A stretch of DNA of 64,000 nucleotides from Candidatus Symbiobacter mobilis CR (GTDB lineage Bacteria > Pseudomonadota > Gammaproteobacteria > Burkholderiales > Burkholderiaceae_C). The translations under genes were made by a program, and so were the position numbers. Location of the stretch: NCBI RefSeq assembly GCF_000477435.1, contig NC_022576.1, forward strand, positions 1,488,001 through 1,552,000, read 5' to 3'. Shown here in pieces: positions 37,671 to 47,590 of the stretch (position 1 is its first letter; every line of letters starts with the position of its first letter). The notes below the pieces were generated by a model, which ran no database searches, had not been told where the DNA came from, and saw only the letters and a program-made list of their open reading frames with translations.

Positions 37671-38504
37671 ATGTCTATCGTCCCCAAAGACTCTGAAGGA
37701 ATTGCCGGGATGCGTGCCGCAGGCCGTTGCGCGGCTGCGCTGCTCGATTACCTGGCCCCCTTCGTCCAGCCTGGCGTCACCACCAACGAGATCGATCGGC
37801 TTGCCGAGCAATACACCACCCAGGTGCTCGGCGCCACCTCCGCACCGCTGCACTACGCGCCCAGCGGGCATCGTCCGTACCCCAAATCGATCTGCACTTC
37901 GGTCAATCACCAGGTTTGCCACGGCATCCCCAACGACAACCCCCTCAAAAACGGTGACATCGTCAATGTCGACGTCACGGTGATCAAAAACGGCTGGCAT
38001 GGCGACACGAGCCGGATGTTCCTCGTCGGCGACGCCTCGTTTGCTGCGCAGCGCCTTTGCCGCGTCTGCTTCGAGGCGATGTGGCACGGCATCCTGCAGG
38101 TACGCCCCGGCGCGTACCTCGGGGACATCGGCCACACCATCCAGACCTTCGCCCAACAACACAGCTACAGCGTGGTGCGCGAATACTGCGGGCATGGCAT
38201 CGGGCGCAGCTTCCATGAGGAACCGCAGGTGCTCCACTTCGGCCAGCCGGGCACGCTCGCTGTCCTCGAACCCGGAATGACCTTCACCATCGAGCCTATG
38301 CTCAACATCGGGCGCAAGGAAGTGCGGGAGCTGGGCGACGGTTGGACGGTCATTACCAAAGATCGTTCGCTGTCCGCCCAGTGGGAACACACCGTGCTGG
38401 TCACGGCAACGGGGGTCGAGGTGCTGACGCTCTCCCCAGGCTGCCCCACGGCGCCTCCATTCGTTCCCGAATTCGTTCCCGCTTCCCTCGCCACACCGCC
38501 TTGA
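37671..38504 (+). CDS. map: Type I methionine aminopeptidase
   Basis: A 277-residue MetAP with the five metal ligands in family context: NVDVTVIKNGWHGDTSRMF (two Asp), GHGIGRSFHEEPQVLHF (His), MTFTIEPML (Glu) and DRSLSAQWEHTVLVT (Glu). Removes N-terminal Met from nascent chains. ATG 37671 begins the family core; an upstream extension is unconserved. glnD follows at 7 bp. Confidence 0.95.
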   Translation: MSIVPKDSEGIAGMRAAGRCAAALLDYLAPFVQPGVTTNEIDRLAEQYTTQVLGATSAPLHYAPSGHRPYPKSICTSVNHQVCHGIPNDNPLKNGDIVNVDVTVIKNGWHGDTSRMFLVGDASFAAQRLCRVCFEAMWHGILQVRPGAYLGDIGHTIQTFAQQHSYSVVREYCGHGIGRSFHEEPQVLHFGQPGTLAVLEPGMTFTIEPMLNIGRKEVRELGDGWTVITKDRSLSAQWEHTVLVTATGVEVLTLSPGCPTAPPFVPEFVPASLATPP

Positions 38505-38511
38505 GGATGCC

Positions 38512-41100
38512 GTGTCCCCCACCACACCACTCCTGCGCCAGCAGTACCGTGCGCGCCAAGCCGCCGTGCTTGCAAGCTGTTCCCCCAACTTGGCAACACC
38601 GTGTATCCGTAGCACCCTGCGCAAGCTCAGCAACCTGGCCGATGAGTTTCTGCTGACCTTGTGGCGCCAAGCGGGACTGGGCAAGCCCTGCGCATTGCTG
38701 GCCGTCGGCGGGTTTGGACGGCGGGAGCTGTTCCCCCATTCCGATATCGACGTGCTGGTGCTGTTGCCCGACAGCCCCACAACCAGCCTGGATGCAGCGC
38801 GTTCTGCGCAAATCGAGACCTTCATCCGCAGTTGCTGGGACACCGGCCTGGAAATCGGCTCGAGCGTGCGCACCGTTGGCGAATGCCTCGAAGAAGCCAC
38901 CAAGGACCTCACCGTCCAGACGGCGTTGCTCGAATCGCGTTGCATCACCGGCAGCCGCACCCTGGTTGCAGACTTTCGCACGCGCTTTCGCTCCATCGTC
39001 GACCCCCAGGCTTTCTTCATCGCCAAGACGCTGGAAATGCAGCAGCGCCACGGCAAGTACGAAGACACACCCTACGCGCTGGAACCCCACTGCAAGGAAT
39101 CCCCTGGCGGGCTGCGCGATCTGCACGTGATCCTGTGGGTCGCCAAGGCGGCAGGGTTTGCCGAAGACTGGGGCAGCCTGGCGCGTGCGGGGCTGGCCAC
39201 GCCCTTCGAGATTCGACAGATCCGGCGCAACGAAGCGCTGCTGCAACGCATTCGCACCTTGCTGCACGTGGCCACGCGCCGCCGTGAAGACCGACTCCTC
39301 TTCGACCTGCAAAACAGCGTGGCCCAGTCCTTCGGGTACCTAGCCCCCGAGGGAGACCCACGCGCTGCGGCACGCCCTGGCGAACGGCTGATGCGCCAGT
39401 ACTACCTGGCCGCCAAGGCGGTGACGCAACTGCGCGAAATCGTCCTGCTCAACATCGAAGAGCGGCTGCGTTCGCGTTCCCCGGCAGCACCACGTCGCAT
39501 CGACGAACATTTCTTCGACAACGCCGGAATGCTCGACATCGCCAGCGACGACTTCTACCGCCGCGACCCCCATGCGATCTTGCAGACCTTTTTCGTCTTC
39601 CAAAGCGAGGTGGGGATCCAGGGCCTGTCTGCCCGCACGCTGCGGGCGCTATACCACGTACAGGACCTCATCGACCACCGCTTCCGCAACGACCCCGTCA
39701 ACCAAGCTACCTTCTTGCGCATCTTGCAGCACCCCAGCGGGCTGACGCACACCTTGCGGCTGATGAACGATACCTCCGTGCTCGGGCGCTTCCTGCCCCC
39801 GTTTTTGCGGATCGTCGGCCAGATGCAGCACGACCTGTTCCACGTCTACACGGTCGATCAACACACCATGATGGTGCTGCGCAATGTGCGGCGCTTCTTT
39901 TTGCCCGAGCATGTGCATGAGTACCCTTTTTGCTCGCAGCTTGCCGCAGATTGGGACAAACCCTGGCTGCTGTATGTGGCTGCCCTGTTCCACGACATCG
40001 CCAAAGGCCGTGGCGGGGATCACAGCGTGCTGGGGGCGAAGGAGGTGCGCCGGTTTTGCAAGCGCTACGCCATCGCAGCCGAAGACGCGCAGTTGATCGA
40101 GTTTCTCGTCCGCGAACACCTGACGATGAGCCGCATCGCGCAGAAGTGCGACCACACCGATCCATCCGTGATCGCACAATTTGCCCGCTACGTCCGTACC
40201 GAACGCCAATTGACCGCGCTCTACCTTTTCACGGTAGCGGATATCCGTGGCACCAGTCCCAAGGTATGGAACTCCTGGAAAAGCAAGCTGCTCGCAGACC
40301 TGTACCACTCGACCTCGCAAATGCTGGGCGGGCACGTGCCAGATATCCACGCCGACATCCGCGAACGCCAGCACGATGCCATCGTCGAGCTGGCGCTGCA
40401 CGCGCAGCCCTACCTCTCGCACAAACCGCTGTGGGATACGCTGGATGCGGGGTACTTCATGCGGCATGACGCTGTCGAAATTGCCTGGCACGCACGCAAG
40501 CTCTCCCGCTACGTCGAGTCACCCACGCCCATCGTGCGGGCGCGCCCTTCCCCAGTGGTCGATGGCTTACAAGTGCTCGTCTACACCCGGGATCAGGCAG
40601 ACCTTTTTGCGCGGATTTGCGGATACTTCGAGCGCAGTGGGCTGAGCATCCTTGATGCACGCATCCACACCACCCTCAAGGGATATGCCCTCGATACCTT
40701 TCAGGTCGTCTCGCCGGATCCGACGGAGCGCTACCGTGAACTGGTCAACATGGTCGAAAGCGAGTTGGCACACACCATTGCGATTGCCGGGCCGCTACCC
40801 GAACCAGGCAAGGGCCGGGTATCCCGCCGGGTTCGAAGCTTTCCGCTCCCCCCCCGCGTGCGACTGCGTCCCGATGAGACTGGGCAACGCTGGGTGCTGA
40901 ACCTATCCGCCAGCGACCGGGTGGGGCTGCTCTATGCCGTCGCAAGGGTGCTAGCCCGGCACGGCATCGATTTGCAACTGGCCAAAGTCATCACCCTGGG
41001 CGAGCGTGTCGAAGACACATTCCTGATACGAGGATCGGCCCTGCAAAACCAAAACACCCAGCTCGCTATCGAAACCGAGCTGCTGGCAGCGTTGGGTTGA
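38512..41100 (+). CDS. glnD: Bifunctional uridylyltransferase/uridylyl-removing enzyme GlnD
   Basis: The 862-residue PII modifying enzyme starts at GTG 38512 with GAGG upstream. Domains in order: nucleotidyltransferase (GGFGRRELFPHSDIDVLVLL, residues about 64-83), helical linker, HD hydrolase (LFHDIAKGRGGDHS near residue 493) and two C-terminal ACT domains that sense glutamine. It uridylylates PII when nitrogen is short and reverses this when glutamine is high. It ends the map-glnD unit and converges on fliS. Confidence 0.96.
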   Translation: MSPTTPLLRQQYRARQAAVLASCSPNLATPCIRSTLRKLSNLADEFLLTLWRQAGLGKPCALLAVGGFGRRELFPHSDIDVLVLLPDSPTTSLDAARSAQIETFIRSCWDTGLEIGSSVRTVGECLEEATKDLTVQTALLESRCITGSRTLVADFRTRFRSIVDPQAFFIAKTLEMQQRHGKYEDTPYALEPHCKESPGGLRDLHVILWVAKAAGFAEDWGSLARAGLATPFEIRQIRRNEALLQRIRTLLHVATRRREDRLLFDLQNSVAQSFGYLAPEGDPRAAARPGERLMRQYYLAAKAVTQLREIVLLNIEERLRSRSPAAPRRIDEHFFDNAGMLDIASDDFYRRDPHAILQTFFVFQSEVGIQGLSARTLRALYHVQDLIDHRFRNDPVNQATFLRILQHPSGLTHTLRLMNDTSVLGRFLPPFLRIVGQMQHDLFHVYTVDQHTMMVLRNVRRFFLPEHVHEYPFCSQLAADWDKPWLLYVAALFHDIAKGRGGDHSVLGAKEVRRFCKRYAIAAEDAQLIEFLVREHLTMSRIAQKCDHTDPSVIAQFARYVRTERQLTALYLFTVADIRGTSPKVWNSWKSKLLADLYHSTSQMLGGHVPDIHADIRERQHDAIVELALHAQPYLSHKPLWDTLDAGYFMRHDAVEIAWHARKLSRYVESPTPIVRARPSPVVDGLQVLVYTRDQADLFARICGYFERSGLSILDARIHTTLKGYALDTFQVVSPDPTERYRELVNMVESELAHTIAIAGPLPEPGKGRVSRRVRSFPLPPRVRLRPDETGQRWVLNLSASDRVGLLYAVARVLARHGIDLQLAKVITLGERVEDTFLIRGSALQNQNTQLAIETELLAALG

Positions 41101-41156
41101 ACCCCAATTTGGGTACAACCCAACAATCCAGCGGCATTTACGCTACGGCGTATGCA

Positions 41157-41600
41157 TTACGCTGCGGCGTATGCAGCCTGCGCCCTTTTGGGGGGTTCCC
41201 CCTGGGGAACGGGTTTGACTTCCTTCCACGCCATCGCCAGAGGCTCAATGAGCTGCTGGACTTCGAGGATGATGGCGTCGTCGTTGCGTGCATTGGCCAG
41301 CATCAGGCGATACGAACAATAGTCATACAGCCGATAGAGGTTGTTGGCCAAGTCCCCACCTTCTTCCAGGTCGAGACCAGTCATCAGTCCCTCCTGCATC
41401 AGGCGCAGTGCCTTGGTCAGCGCAGCGCATTTGGTTGGGATGTCGCCCCGCGCCAAGGCGCTGCGGGCAATGCCCAGGGTTTCGATCAGACCGTCGTACA
41501 GCAGGGTGACGATCTGGTGTTTGTCATTCGCCTTGACGCTGGTGGCCACATGCACCTGTTGGTAGGCGGAAGCTGCGCGAGGATGGTAGGCGGTAAACAT
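41157..41600 (-). CDS. fliS: Flagellar export chaperone FliS (copy 1)
   Basis: A 147-residue helical chaperone with the FliS pattern: YxQVxVATSVKANDKHQIVTLL at the N-terminus, LMTGLDLEEGGDLANNLYRL in the middle and ANARNDDAIILEVQQLIEPL at the end. It binds the flagellin C-terminus before export. It lies 80 bp downstream of a second fliS. The C-terminus (AAYAAA) is coded by a 19-bp unit, TACGCTGCGGCGTATGCA, present twice in tandem across the stop (about 41139-41176). Confidence 0.9.
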   Translation of the reverse strand: MFTAYHPRAASAYQQVHVATSVKANDKHQIVTLLYDGLIETLGIARSALARGDIPTKCAALTKALRLMQEGLMTGLDLEEGGDLANNLYRLYDYCSYRLMLANARNDDAIILEVQQLIEPLAMAWKEVKPVPQGEPPKRAQAAYAAA

Positions 41601-41680
41601 GATGATGGCCCCTTGATTGGTCTATTCGACTTGCCTTGACTGACTGACTTTCCGGTGGGAAATGCTTTCCGGCCACCTGC

Positions 41681-42100
41681 TCACATCACCCGTTCCGGAA
41701 CCGGAACGGCACCGCCAATCCTCTTCCAGGCATCGGCAATAGGCTCGATCACCTGGCGCACTTCGTCAAGCATACGGTCGTCATTGCGCACGTTGGCCTG
41801 GGTCAACCGCATTTCGCAGAAATCGTAAATGTCTTGCAGGGTCTGCGCCAGCGTTCCACCCGCCGAATGATTGAGGCCACCCTTCAGCCCTTCTTCCAGC
41901 AAACGCACCGCAGAGACGATGTGCTTGCATTTGGCCTTGATATCGCCACGGGCCAGCGCGGAACGCGCTGCGCCGATTTGCTGCAATAACCCTTCAAACA
42001 ACATATTGACCAAAGTATGCGGGTCGGCTTGGGGAATCCCCGTTTCGATACCGACCACTTTGTACGCATTTGCCGACCTGGAATGGAATGGTGTAAACAT
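41681..42100 (-). CDS. fliS: Flagellar export chaperone FliS (copy 2)
   Basis: A 139-residue paralogue of the neighbouring FliS, with VGIETGIPQADPHTLVNMLFEG, GGLNHSAGGTLAQTLQDIYDF and TQANVRNDDRMLDEVRQVIEPI. With two flagellins in the same cluster, each chaperone may prefer one flagellin; this is inference. A sigma-28-like promoter lies 29 bp upstream of its ATG. Confidence 0.9.
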   Translation of the reverse strand: MFTPFHSRSANAYKVVGIETGIPQADPHTLVNMLFEGLLQQIGAARSALARGDIKAKCKHIVSAVRLLEEGLKGGLNHSAGGTLAQTLQDIYDFCEMRLTQANVRNDDRMLDEVRQVIEPIADAWKRIGGAVPVPERVM

Positions 42101-42128
42101 GATGAATTTCCCCTAATTTATGTTCTGT

Positions 42129-42155
42129 TTATCGGCACATTCCAAGAAAAATCAA
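42129..42155 (-). promoter_or_regulatory. Putative sigma-28 (FliA) promoter for fliS genes
   Basis: On the minus strand a perfect -10 GCCGATAA (42136-42129) is preceded by 11 bases and then TTGATTTT, a 5 of 8 match to TAAAGTTT. Late flagellar genes are normally FliA dependent, so the assignment is consistent. Confidence 0.6.
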
Positions 42156-42282
42156 GCCGTTCATGCAAAGAATTCAGGCAACTTGGCAGGTCATTTCTGC
42201 GGATCGATTGGCGTACCGAATACCACTTGGCACACGCTGTCGTCGCACATGTCTTCGCACTTGTCCTGGCACATGACCTAGC

Positions 42283-43659
42283 TCAAGACGTGCTCTTGTT
42301 CCACTGCGTGATCTGCTGGCCGACGTAGGTATTGAGCGCATTGAGGTTGCTCATTTGCACGTCGAGGGCGCTGTAACGCTTGTTGAGTTGCGCTTCGATA
42401 CGCGCCACCTTCTCGTTGAATTTGGTTTGGTCTTTGGTATTGGCTTCGAGCGTGCGCTTGAGCGAGGCATCCTTGGATCCAAAAAAGCCGTTCGTAGACA
42501 ACAGCCCTGACGTGAAATCCTTGAATTTCAAGGCAAAGCCGTTGGTTTGCGCGTTCTTGTTGTCGATGGTGAACAGCTTCTTGACCTCGTCGCGCTGGTC
42601 GAGCGCCGTGGAAAGCGTTGCGCTGTCCACGGACAAATCTCCCCCCAATTGCGCGGTGATGCCGACATCGGCCAATCGCGAGAACACCGAGCCTGTCGTC
42701 TTGGACTGCAAGACTCCCTGCAAGGCACGTTGCAGGCTGACAGCCGTCGTATCCCCCTGCAACAACCCGGCCTGTTTGGTTTCGGCATCGTATTTGGTGA
42801 GATCCTGCATCGTTTTGTTGATCTCGTTATAGGCCTTGACGAAACCGTCTACCGCACTCGTGATCTTGGCCTTGTCCGCGCCCACCTTGACCTCGGCCTC
42901 GGTGGTCATGACTTTCTTGGCCGTCAGCGTCACGCCGGAAATAACGTTGCTGAAAGTATTGGTTGACGAAGAAACAGTGATGCTGCCGTTGATGAGCGCC
43001 GTCGCGTCTACCGCAGCCTGGGTACTCGACCCATGCACCAGCCGGGACAGGCCCGCCTCGTCATCATGCACCCCATCGGTGTCTTCGACGCTCAACGTGA
43101 AGCCGTTTTTGACCCCCGTATCCTTGGAACGCAGCAGCAGCCGCTCGCCGGAGGCGTCATTGAGCACGGTGGCACTGACCTTCGCACCGGAACCGTTGAT
43201 CTTGCTGGCAATGTCCGAGACCGAATCGGTAGCCAGCACCTCGATATCGATGGCAGTGCCTTCCGTCGGCGCAATCTTCAATGTGCCTGCCCCCAAGGGC
43301 GTTCCCGCCGGGGTGGGTAGCGAAGCCGATGCGTAGCTTTGGGCCTTGGCCAATCCGGTCACCTGTACCGTGAAATCGTTGGCTGCCGTCCCCCCAATGG
43401 CCGAAGCGCTGACAGATTCTTCATCCGACGACGAAGCCGTGACGGCATTCCATGTCGTCAGGCTGCTTAACGTTCCCACTGCGCTCGACAGGTTCGAGAA
43501 CAGGGACTTGATCTGTGAAAACGTGGAGATTTTGGTTTCGATCGACGCTTGTTTGGCCTGGAGCTTGACGATGGGCTGCTTTTCGATCGCCACGAGCTGC
43601 GAGACGATCGACTTCACGTCCAGACCGCTACCGATTCCCGCCGAAGATATCGCTGCCAT
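42283..43659 (-). CDS. fliD: Flagellar hook-associated protein 2 (filament cap) FliD
   Basis: The 458-residue protein has the FliD N-terminal domain (ISSAGIGSGLDVKSIVSQLV, AIEKQPIVKLQAKQASIETK) and C-terminal FliD_C (VGADKAKITSAVDGFVKAYN, LNALNTYVGQQITQWN). It caps the filament and helps flagellin polymerise. AGGAG before ATG 43659 decides the start; an upstream in-frame codon at 43686 is unsupported. It is 182 bp upstream of the fliS pair. Confidence 0.95.
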   Translation of the reverse strand: MAAISSAGIGSGLDVKSIVSQLVAIEKQPIVKLQAKQASIETKISTFSQIKSLFSNLSSAVGTLSSLTTWNAVTASSSDEESVSASAIGGTAANDFTVQVTGLAKAQSYASASLPTPAGTPLGAGTLKIAPTEGTAIDIEVLATDSVSDIASKINGSGAKVSATVLNDASGERLLLRSKDTGVKNGFTLSVEDTDGVHDDEAGLSRLVHGSSTQAAVDATALINGSITVSSSTNTFSNVISGVTLTAKKVMTTEAEVKVGADKAKITSAVDGFVKAYNEINKTMQDLTKYDAETKQAGLLQGDTTAVSLQRALQGVLQSKTTGSVFSRLADVGITAQLGGDLSVDSATLSTALDQRDEVKKLFTIDNKNAQTNGFALKFKDFTSGLLSTNGFFGSKDASLKRTLEANTKDQTKFNEKVARIEAQLNKRYSALDVQMSNLNALNTYVGQQITQWNKSTS

Positions 43660-43690
43660 GATGTTCTCCTGATTGGCCCAAGCCAAAGCA

Positions 43691-43717
43691 TTATCTGCCT
43701 ACCCCCCAAAAAACAAA
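43691..43717 (-). promoter_or_regulatory. Possible sigma-28 promoter for fliD
   Basis: The -10-like GCAGATAA matches GCCGATAA at 7 of 8. The spacer is 11 bases, and the -35-like TTTGTTTT matches only 4 of 8. Confidence 0.4.
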
Positions 43718-43868
43718 GCAGAAAAAAACCATGCTGGGGCACCGTTCATGCACCCCCTCCCAGCCTTTCCGCTTTGTCCATACAGTGGTACGTCGCACGA
43801 CCCGCTCGCACTCGCAACGCACTACCTCTACTTCTCATTTCGGCGAAGTTGCACCAAACTTGACAGTT

Positions 43869-43930
43869 TCCCTCACCCCCAGCCCCTCTCCCGTTGGGCG
43901 AGGGGCGCTGCGAGCAGCCGCTTCGCGACT
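43869..43930. repeat. REP-like GC-rich repeat, copy B
   Basis: Same family as 18151-18211, in reverse orientation, ending CAGCCGCTTCGCGACT. It lies between fliC and fliD and shares the leader ACAGTTTCCCTCACCCC with copy C, which shows that the repeat unit is longer than its hairpin. Confidence 0.8.
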
Positions 43931-43962
43931 TGCACAGGAACCTGCTGGATGGAAACGGAACG

Positions 43963-43986
43963 AAAAAAAGCCCGCCGAAGCGGGCC
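43963..43986 (-). terminator. Rho-independent terminator after the first flagellin gene
   Basis: On the minus strand GCCCGC-TTCG-GCGGGC with a tetraloop is followed by TTTTTTT. A second GC-rich inverted repeat (CCCACCGGGG/CCCCGGTGGG, 44017-44043) lies between it and the stop codon. Confidence 0.88.
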
Positions 43987-44050
43987 CAAACTTGAAGGAG
44001 AAAACCTGGAGAACGACCCACCGGGGCTACCCCCCCGGTGGGGATAGCGC

Positions 44051-45547
44051 TTACCGCAGCAGAGACAGCACCCCTTGGGGGATCTGGTTGGCCTGCGCGA
44101 CCATCGCGGTACCTGCTTGTTGCAGCACTTGGGTGCGGGAAAGGTTCGCGGTTTCTTGCGCGAAGTCTGCGTCCTGAATGCGCCCACGGGATGCAGAGAG
44201 GTTTTCCGACGTGTTCGACAGGTTGGACATCGCGGTCTCGAAGCGGGACTGCAAGGCACCGAGCTTGGCGCGTTCGCTGTTGATCATCGCCATCGCAGAA
44301 TCGACCGTCTTCATTGCATTGGTCGCCTTGCTGAAGGTCGAGATATCGAGGCTGGCCACATCATTCAAGGTGGACGTCGCGTCCTGAAAGATGCCACCAC
44401 CATCGCTCTTGACCGAGTAGCTGTTCTGCGCATCCAGGACGACATACCCGCTCGATATAACCGCTTCCACAGTGGTATCGCTGGCCGTCAGTGCCTGTGC
44501 TGCCCCCACATCTTGCAGGGTTCCATCCGTATCGACAGCCAGTTTTTGCACACTGACTTCCCCATCGTTGGCAACGCCAGTTTTGCCAACCAGAATGTTG
44601 TTGCCCGTCTCGTTATTCAGCACGATCCCTGTCCCATCGCTATTCAAGCTGGCTGTGACCCCGGTCTTGGAAGAACGGTCGTTGATCGCGGTGATGGCCG
44701 ATGCCAATCCGTCCGATCCGGTATTGGAAGTCAGCGTAAAGGAAACATTCTGCGTTTCCGTACTGTTCGCACCCAGGCTGATCGTGTATGCCCCGGAGGT
44801 GGAGAAAGAGATTTCCACGTCCGTCCTGGCTGTAGCGGATACCCCGGTGTTGGGCGATTGCGTATTGATTGCAGCAGCGATATCTTTGGCGGAGTCACCG
44901 TCAGCAAAGCTGACCGTTGCCGAGCCCACGCTACCGTTGATGGCTACGGTACCGGCGGTAGTGCCATTGCCCTCGAAGGGCGAGGTCACAGCGGCTGCCG
45001 CTTGTGATTCCGCAATCGTGGCTACCGTTTGTTGGTTGCCGTAGGTGGTGGTACGCAGGTTAGCCGTAGCAGCGACAAGGGTTTGGTTGGCATTCGCGCC
45101 GACCTGGAATTGCCCGGTTCCGAAGGACCCATCGAGCAATTTCTTGCCGTTGAATTCCGTCATGACCGCGATCCGATCCAATTCACCGACGAGCTGCGTC
45201 ACTTCCTGATTCAGGGCTTGCCGGTCGGTAGCGCTGTTCGTTGCGTTGGCCGACTGCACCGCCAGTTCGCGAATCCGTTGGAGGATGTTGCCGGAGGATG
45301 CCATCGCGCCTTCCGCAGTTTGCATGAGAGAGACGCCGTCGTTGGCATTGCGCACGGCTTGGTTTAAGCCGCGAATTTGCCCGGTGAAGCGTTCCGAAAT
45401 TGCGAGACCCGCCGCATCGTCTTTGGCGGAATTGATGCGCATACCCGAAGACAAACGCTGAATCGACGTGCTCAGCGACGCAGCGCTGTTGCTCAGATTT
45501 CTTTGCGCTGTCAGGGAATTGACATTGGTGTTGATGGTGGCAGCCAT
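44051..45547 (-). CDS. fliC: Flagellin
   Basis: A 498-residue flagellin. The conserved N-terminal D0/D1 part ([38 protein letters not shown]) and C-terminal D1/D0 part ([18 protein letters not shown], then GVLSLLR) frame a variable serine/threonine-rich D2/D3 region of about 200 residues, a possible glycosylation surface. GGGAG precedes the ATG. It is divergent from a second flagellin across 399 bp. Confidence 0.96.
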   Translation of the reverse strand: MAATINTNVNSLTAQRNLSNSAASLSTSIQRLSSGMRINSAKDDAAGLAISERFTGQIRGLNQAVRNANDGVSLMQTAEGAMASSGNILQRIRELAVQSANATNSATDRQALNQEVTQLVGELDRIAVMTEFNGKKLLDGSFGTGQFQVGANANQTLVAATANLRTTTYGNQQTVATIAESQAAAAVTSPFEGNGTTAGTVAINGSVGSATVSFADGDSAKDIAAAINTQSPNTGVSATARTDVEISFSTSGAYTISLGANSTETQNVSFTLTSNTGSDGLASAITAINDRSSKTGVTASLNSDGTGIVLNNETGNNILVGKTGVANDGEVSVQKLAVDTDGTLQDVGAAQALTASDTTVEAVISSGYVVLDAQNSYSVKSDGGGIFQDATSTLNDVASLDISTFSKATNAMKTVDSAMAMINSERAKLGALQSRFETAMSNLSNTSENLSASRGRIQDADFAQETANLSRTQVLQQAGTAMVAQANQIPQGVLSLLR

Positions 45548-45946
45548 GATATTTCTCCCAGTAAGAACCGACTGAAATAGCGCTGTGCGCTAACTACGAC
45601 CCTCTACAAAACCGCCCCGATCTTTTTTCTACCCTGGATCGGGACGAACCTGCTGCAAGCCGTTGGGAACTCTTTCGGAGCGAATGGCAAAAACTTGAGG
45701 GATTCGCTGCTTCGTTCGCGTTCCCCCACGCCACGCCGCCCTGGATTACGCCCAGACCATCGTCCACCCAACCCCAAAACGCCTATGCCAAAACCAGAAT
45801 AAGCCTTTGTTTTGTGCTGTTTATCCAGCCTATGCCCAAGGGGTCTCACTCCAACAATTTGCCTACCAGCTCTTCGATGAAGGCCACAAAAAAAACCGGC
45901 CAACGCAGAAGAGATGTGTGTTACCCACCTTGAAGGAGTCTCTACC
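45548..45946. other. Divergent flagellin intergenic region
   Basis: This 399-bp region separates the two flagellin genes and must hold two promoters. I found no close match to the sigma-28 or sigma-54 consensus in either direction. CCTATGCCC/A occurs twice around 45781-45837. No gene is visible. Confidence 0.5.
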
Positions 45947-47452
45947 ATGGCCTCTACCATCAATACCAATGTCAGTTCTCTTACCGCGCAACGCCACCTC
46001 AGTACCAGCATGTCGTCGCTGTCGACGTCGATCCAGCGCCTGTCTTCAGGCCTGCGCATCAACAGCGCCAAGGACGACGCCGCCGGGCTGGCGATTTCCG
46101 AGCGCTTCACAGCCCAGATTCGTGGCCTGAACCAAGCCGCCCGCAATGCCAATGATGGCATCTCGCTGGCGCAAACCACGGAAGGGGCGATGCAATCGGC
46201 CAGCAACATCCTCCAACGGATCCGCGAGCTGGCGGTGCAATCGGCCAACGCGACCAACAGCGCCACCGATCGGCAAGCATTGAACCAGGAAGTGACGCAA
46301 CTCGTCAACGAGCTCGACCGCATCTCGAACAATTCCGAGTTCAACGGGCTGAAGCTCCTCGACGGCAGCTTCGGAACGCAGCAATTCCAAGTCGGCGCCA
46401 ACGCCAACCAAACGATCGTGGCTTCGACCGCAGACCTGCGCGTCAACGCCTACGGCAACAACCAGCTCATCGCCGAAGGCGCAGAAGCTGTGGCCGCAGA
46501 CCCTGCGGCAACCACACCCATCGGCGCCAACAACGGCGTACTGGCCGGCAAGGTGACGATCAACGGAGCCATCGGTGCCCGCGACATCACCTACGCAGCC
46601 AATGCATCTGCTTCCGAAATCGCCAACACGATCAACGTGCAAGCCCCCAATACCGGGGTGAGCGCAACGGCGCGTACCAACGCGATGATTTCCTTCTCGG
46701 CCACGGGGTCGTATTCGATGACGATTGCCTCCAACAACGAAGAACCCGAAAGCATTTCGTTCACGCTCAATGCGACGAATGCCTCGGATGGGTTGTCGAT
46801 CGCGATCTCGTCCATCAATGACCGTTCCTCCAAAACCGGGGTCATCGCCAGCCTCAGCGAAGATGGGACGGGGATCATGCTGACCAACGAATCCGGCAAC
46901 AACATCCTCGTCGGCAAAACCGATCTGGTCAACGACGGCGACGTGACCGTACAGAAATATGGTTTGGATACCAATGGAGATTTTCAATCCATCGGAGCCT
47001 CTGTCAACGTCGCTGCCGGAGACCCAGCCACTGCCACCATCGTCAGCGGGTTCATCACGCTCGATTCCGAAAAGAGCTATACCGTCGATGACGATGCAAC
47101 CGGCGGCAACGTTTTCACCGACGAAAGTTCGACCTTGAACGACGTGGCCAGCCTTGATGTCACGACTTTCGCCAATTCGACGAATGCGATCAAGACCGTC
47201 GATTCCGCGATGGCGTACATCAACAGCGAACGCGCCAAACTCGGCGCCTTGCAGTCGCGGTTCGAAACGACGATCTCCAGCTTGCAGATCACGTCCGAGA
47301 ACATGTCGGCGTCCCGCAGCCGGATCCAGGATGCGGACTTCGCGGTGGAAACCGCCAACCTGGCCCGTGCGCAGATCCTGCAACAGGCTGGCACGGCGAT
47401 GGTGGCGCAAGCGAACCAGCTCCCGCAAGGTGTGATGCAGCTTTTGAAGTAA
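45947..47452 (+). CDS. fliC: Flagellin (second copy)
   Basis: A 501-residue flagellin with N-terminal [18 protein letters not shown] and C-terminal [18 protein letters not shown], closely related to the first copy in D0/D1 but divergent in the central domain. AAGGAG eight bases before ATG 45947 fixes the start; an in-frame codon at 45914 is not used. A strong terminator follows. Confidence 0.95.
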   Translation: MASTINTNVSSLTAQRHLSTSMSSLSTSIQRLSSGLRINSAKDDAAGLAISERFTAQIRGLNQAARNANDGISLAQTTEGAMQSASNILQRIRELAVQSANATNSATDRQALNQEVTQLVNELDRISNNSEFNGLKLLDGSFGTQQFQVGANANQTIVASTADLRVNAYGNNQLIAEGAEAVAADPAATTPIGANNGVLAGKVTINGAIGARDITYAANASASEIANTINVQAPNTGVSATARTNAMISFSATGSYSMTIASNNEEPESISFTLNATNASDGLSIAISSINDRSSKTGVIASLSEDGTGIMLTNESGNNILVGKTDLVNDGDVTVQKYGLDTNGDFQSIGASVNVAAGDPATATIVSGFITLDSEKSYTVDDDATGGNVFTDESSTLNDVASLDVTTFANSTNAIKTVDSAMAYINSERAKLGALQSRFETTISSLQITSENMSASRSRIQDADFAVETANLARAQILQQAGTAMVAQANQLPQGVMQLLK

Positions 47453-47480
47453 CCCTGAGGCCAGGGTGGGTAGGGTGGAT

Positions 47481-47521
47481 CCGTAGCGCCCGGCTTGGGC
47501 GCTACGGGTACACTTTTTTTC
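47481..47521 (+). terminator. Rho-independent terminator after the second flagellin gene
   Basis: A perfect 11-bp stem (CCGTAGCGCCC with GGGCGCTACGG, loop GGCTT) is followed six bases later by T8. Confidence 0.88.
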
Positions 47522-47590
47522 CCCCCGGTACCTCCTTGCGGCTGCTATCGCATTGGTGGCTATCGCATTGTTTGCTTTGGTTCTTCTTGC

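Noticed and set aside
37536..39068. Minus-strand open frame of 510 codons
   Set aside because: Antisense of map and glnD, both unmistakable on the plus strand.
45548..45946. Sigma-28 promoters for the flagellin genes
   Set aside because: Best candidates match only 5 of 8 bases at -10 and have no suitable -35, so none was annotated.
46046..47428. Minus-strand open frame of 460 codons
   Set aside because: Antisense of the second flagellin; valine/aspartate-rich reading is an artefact of flagellin codon use.
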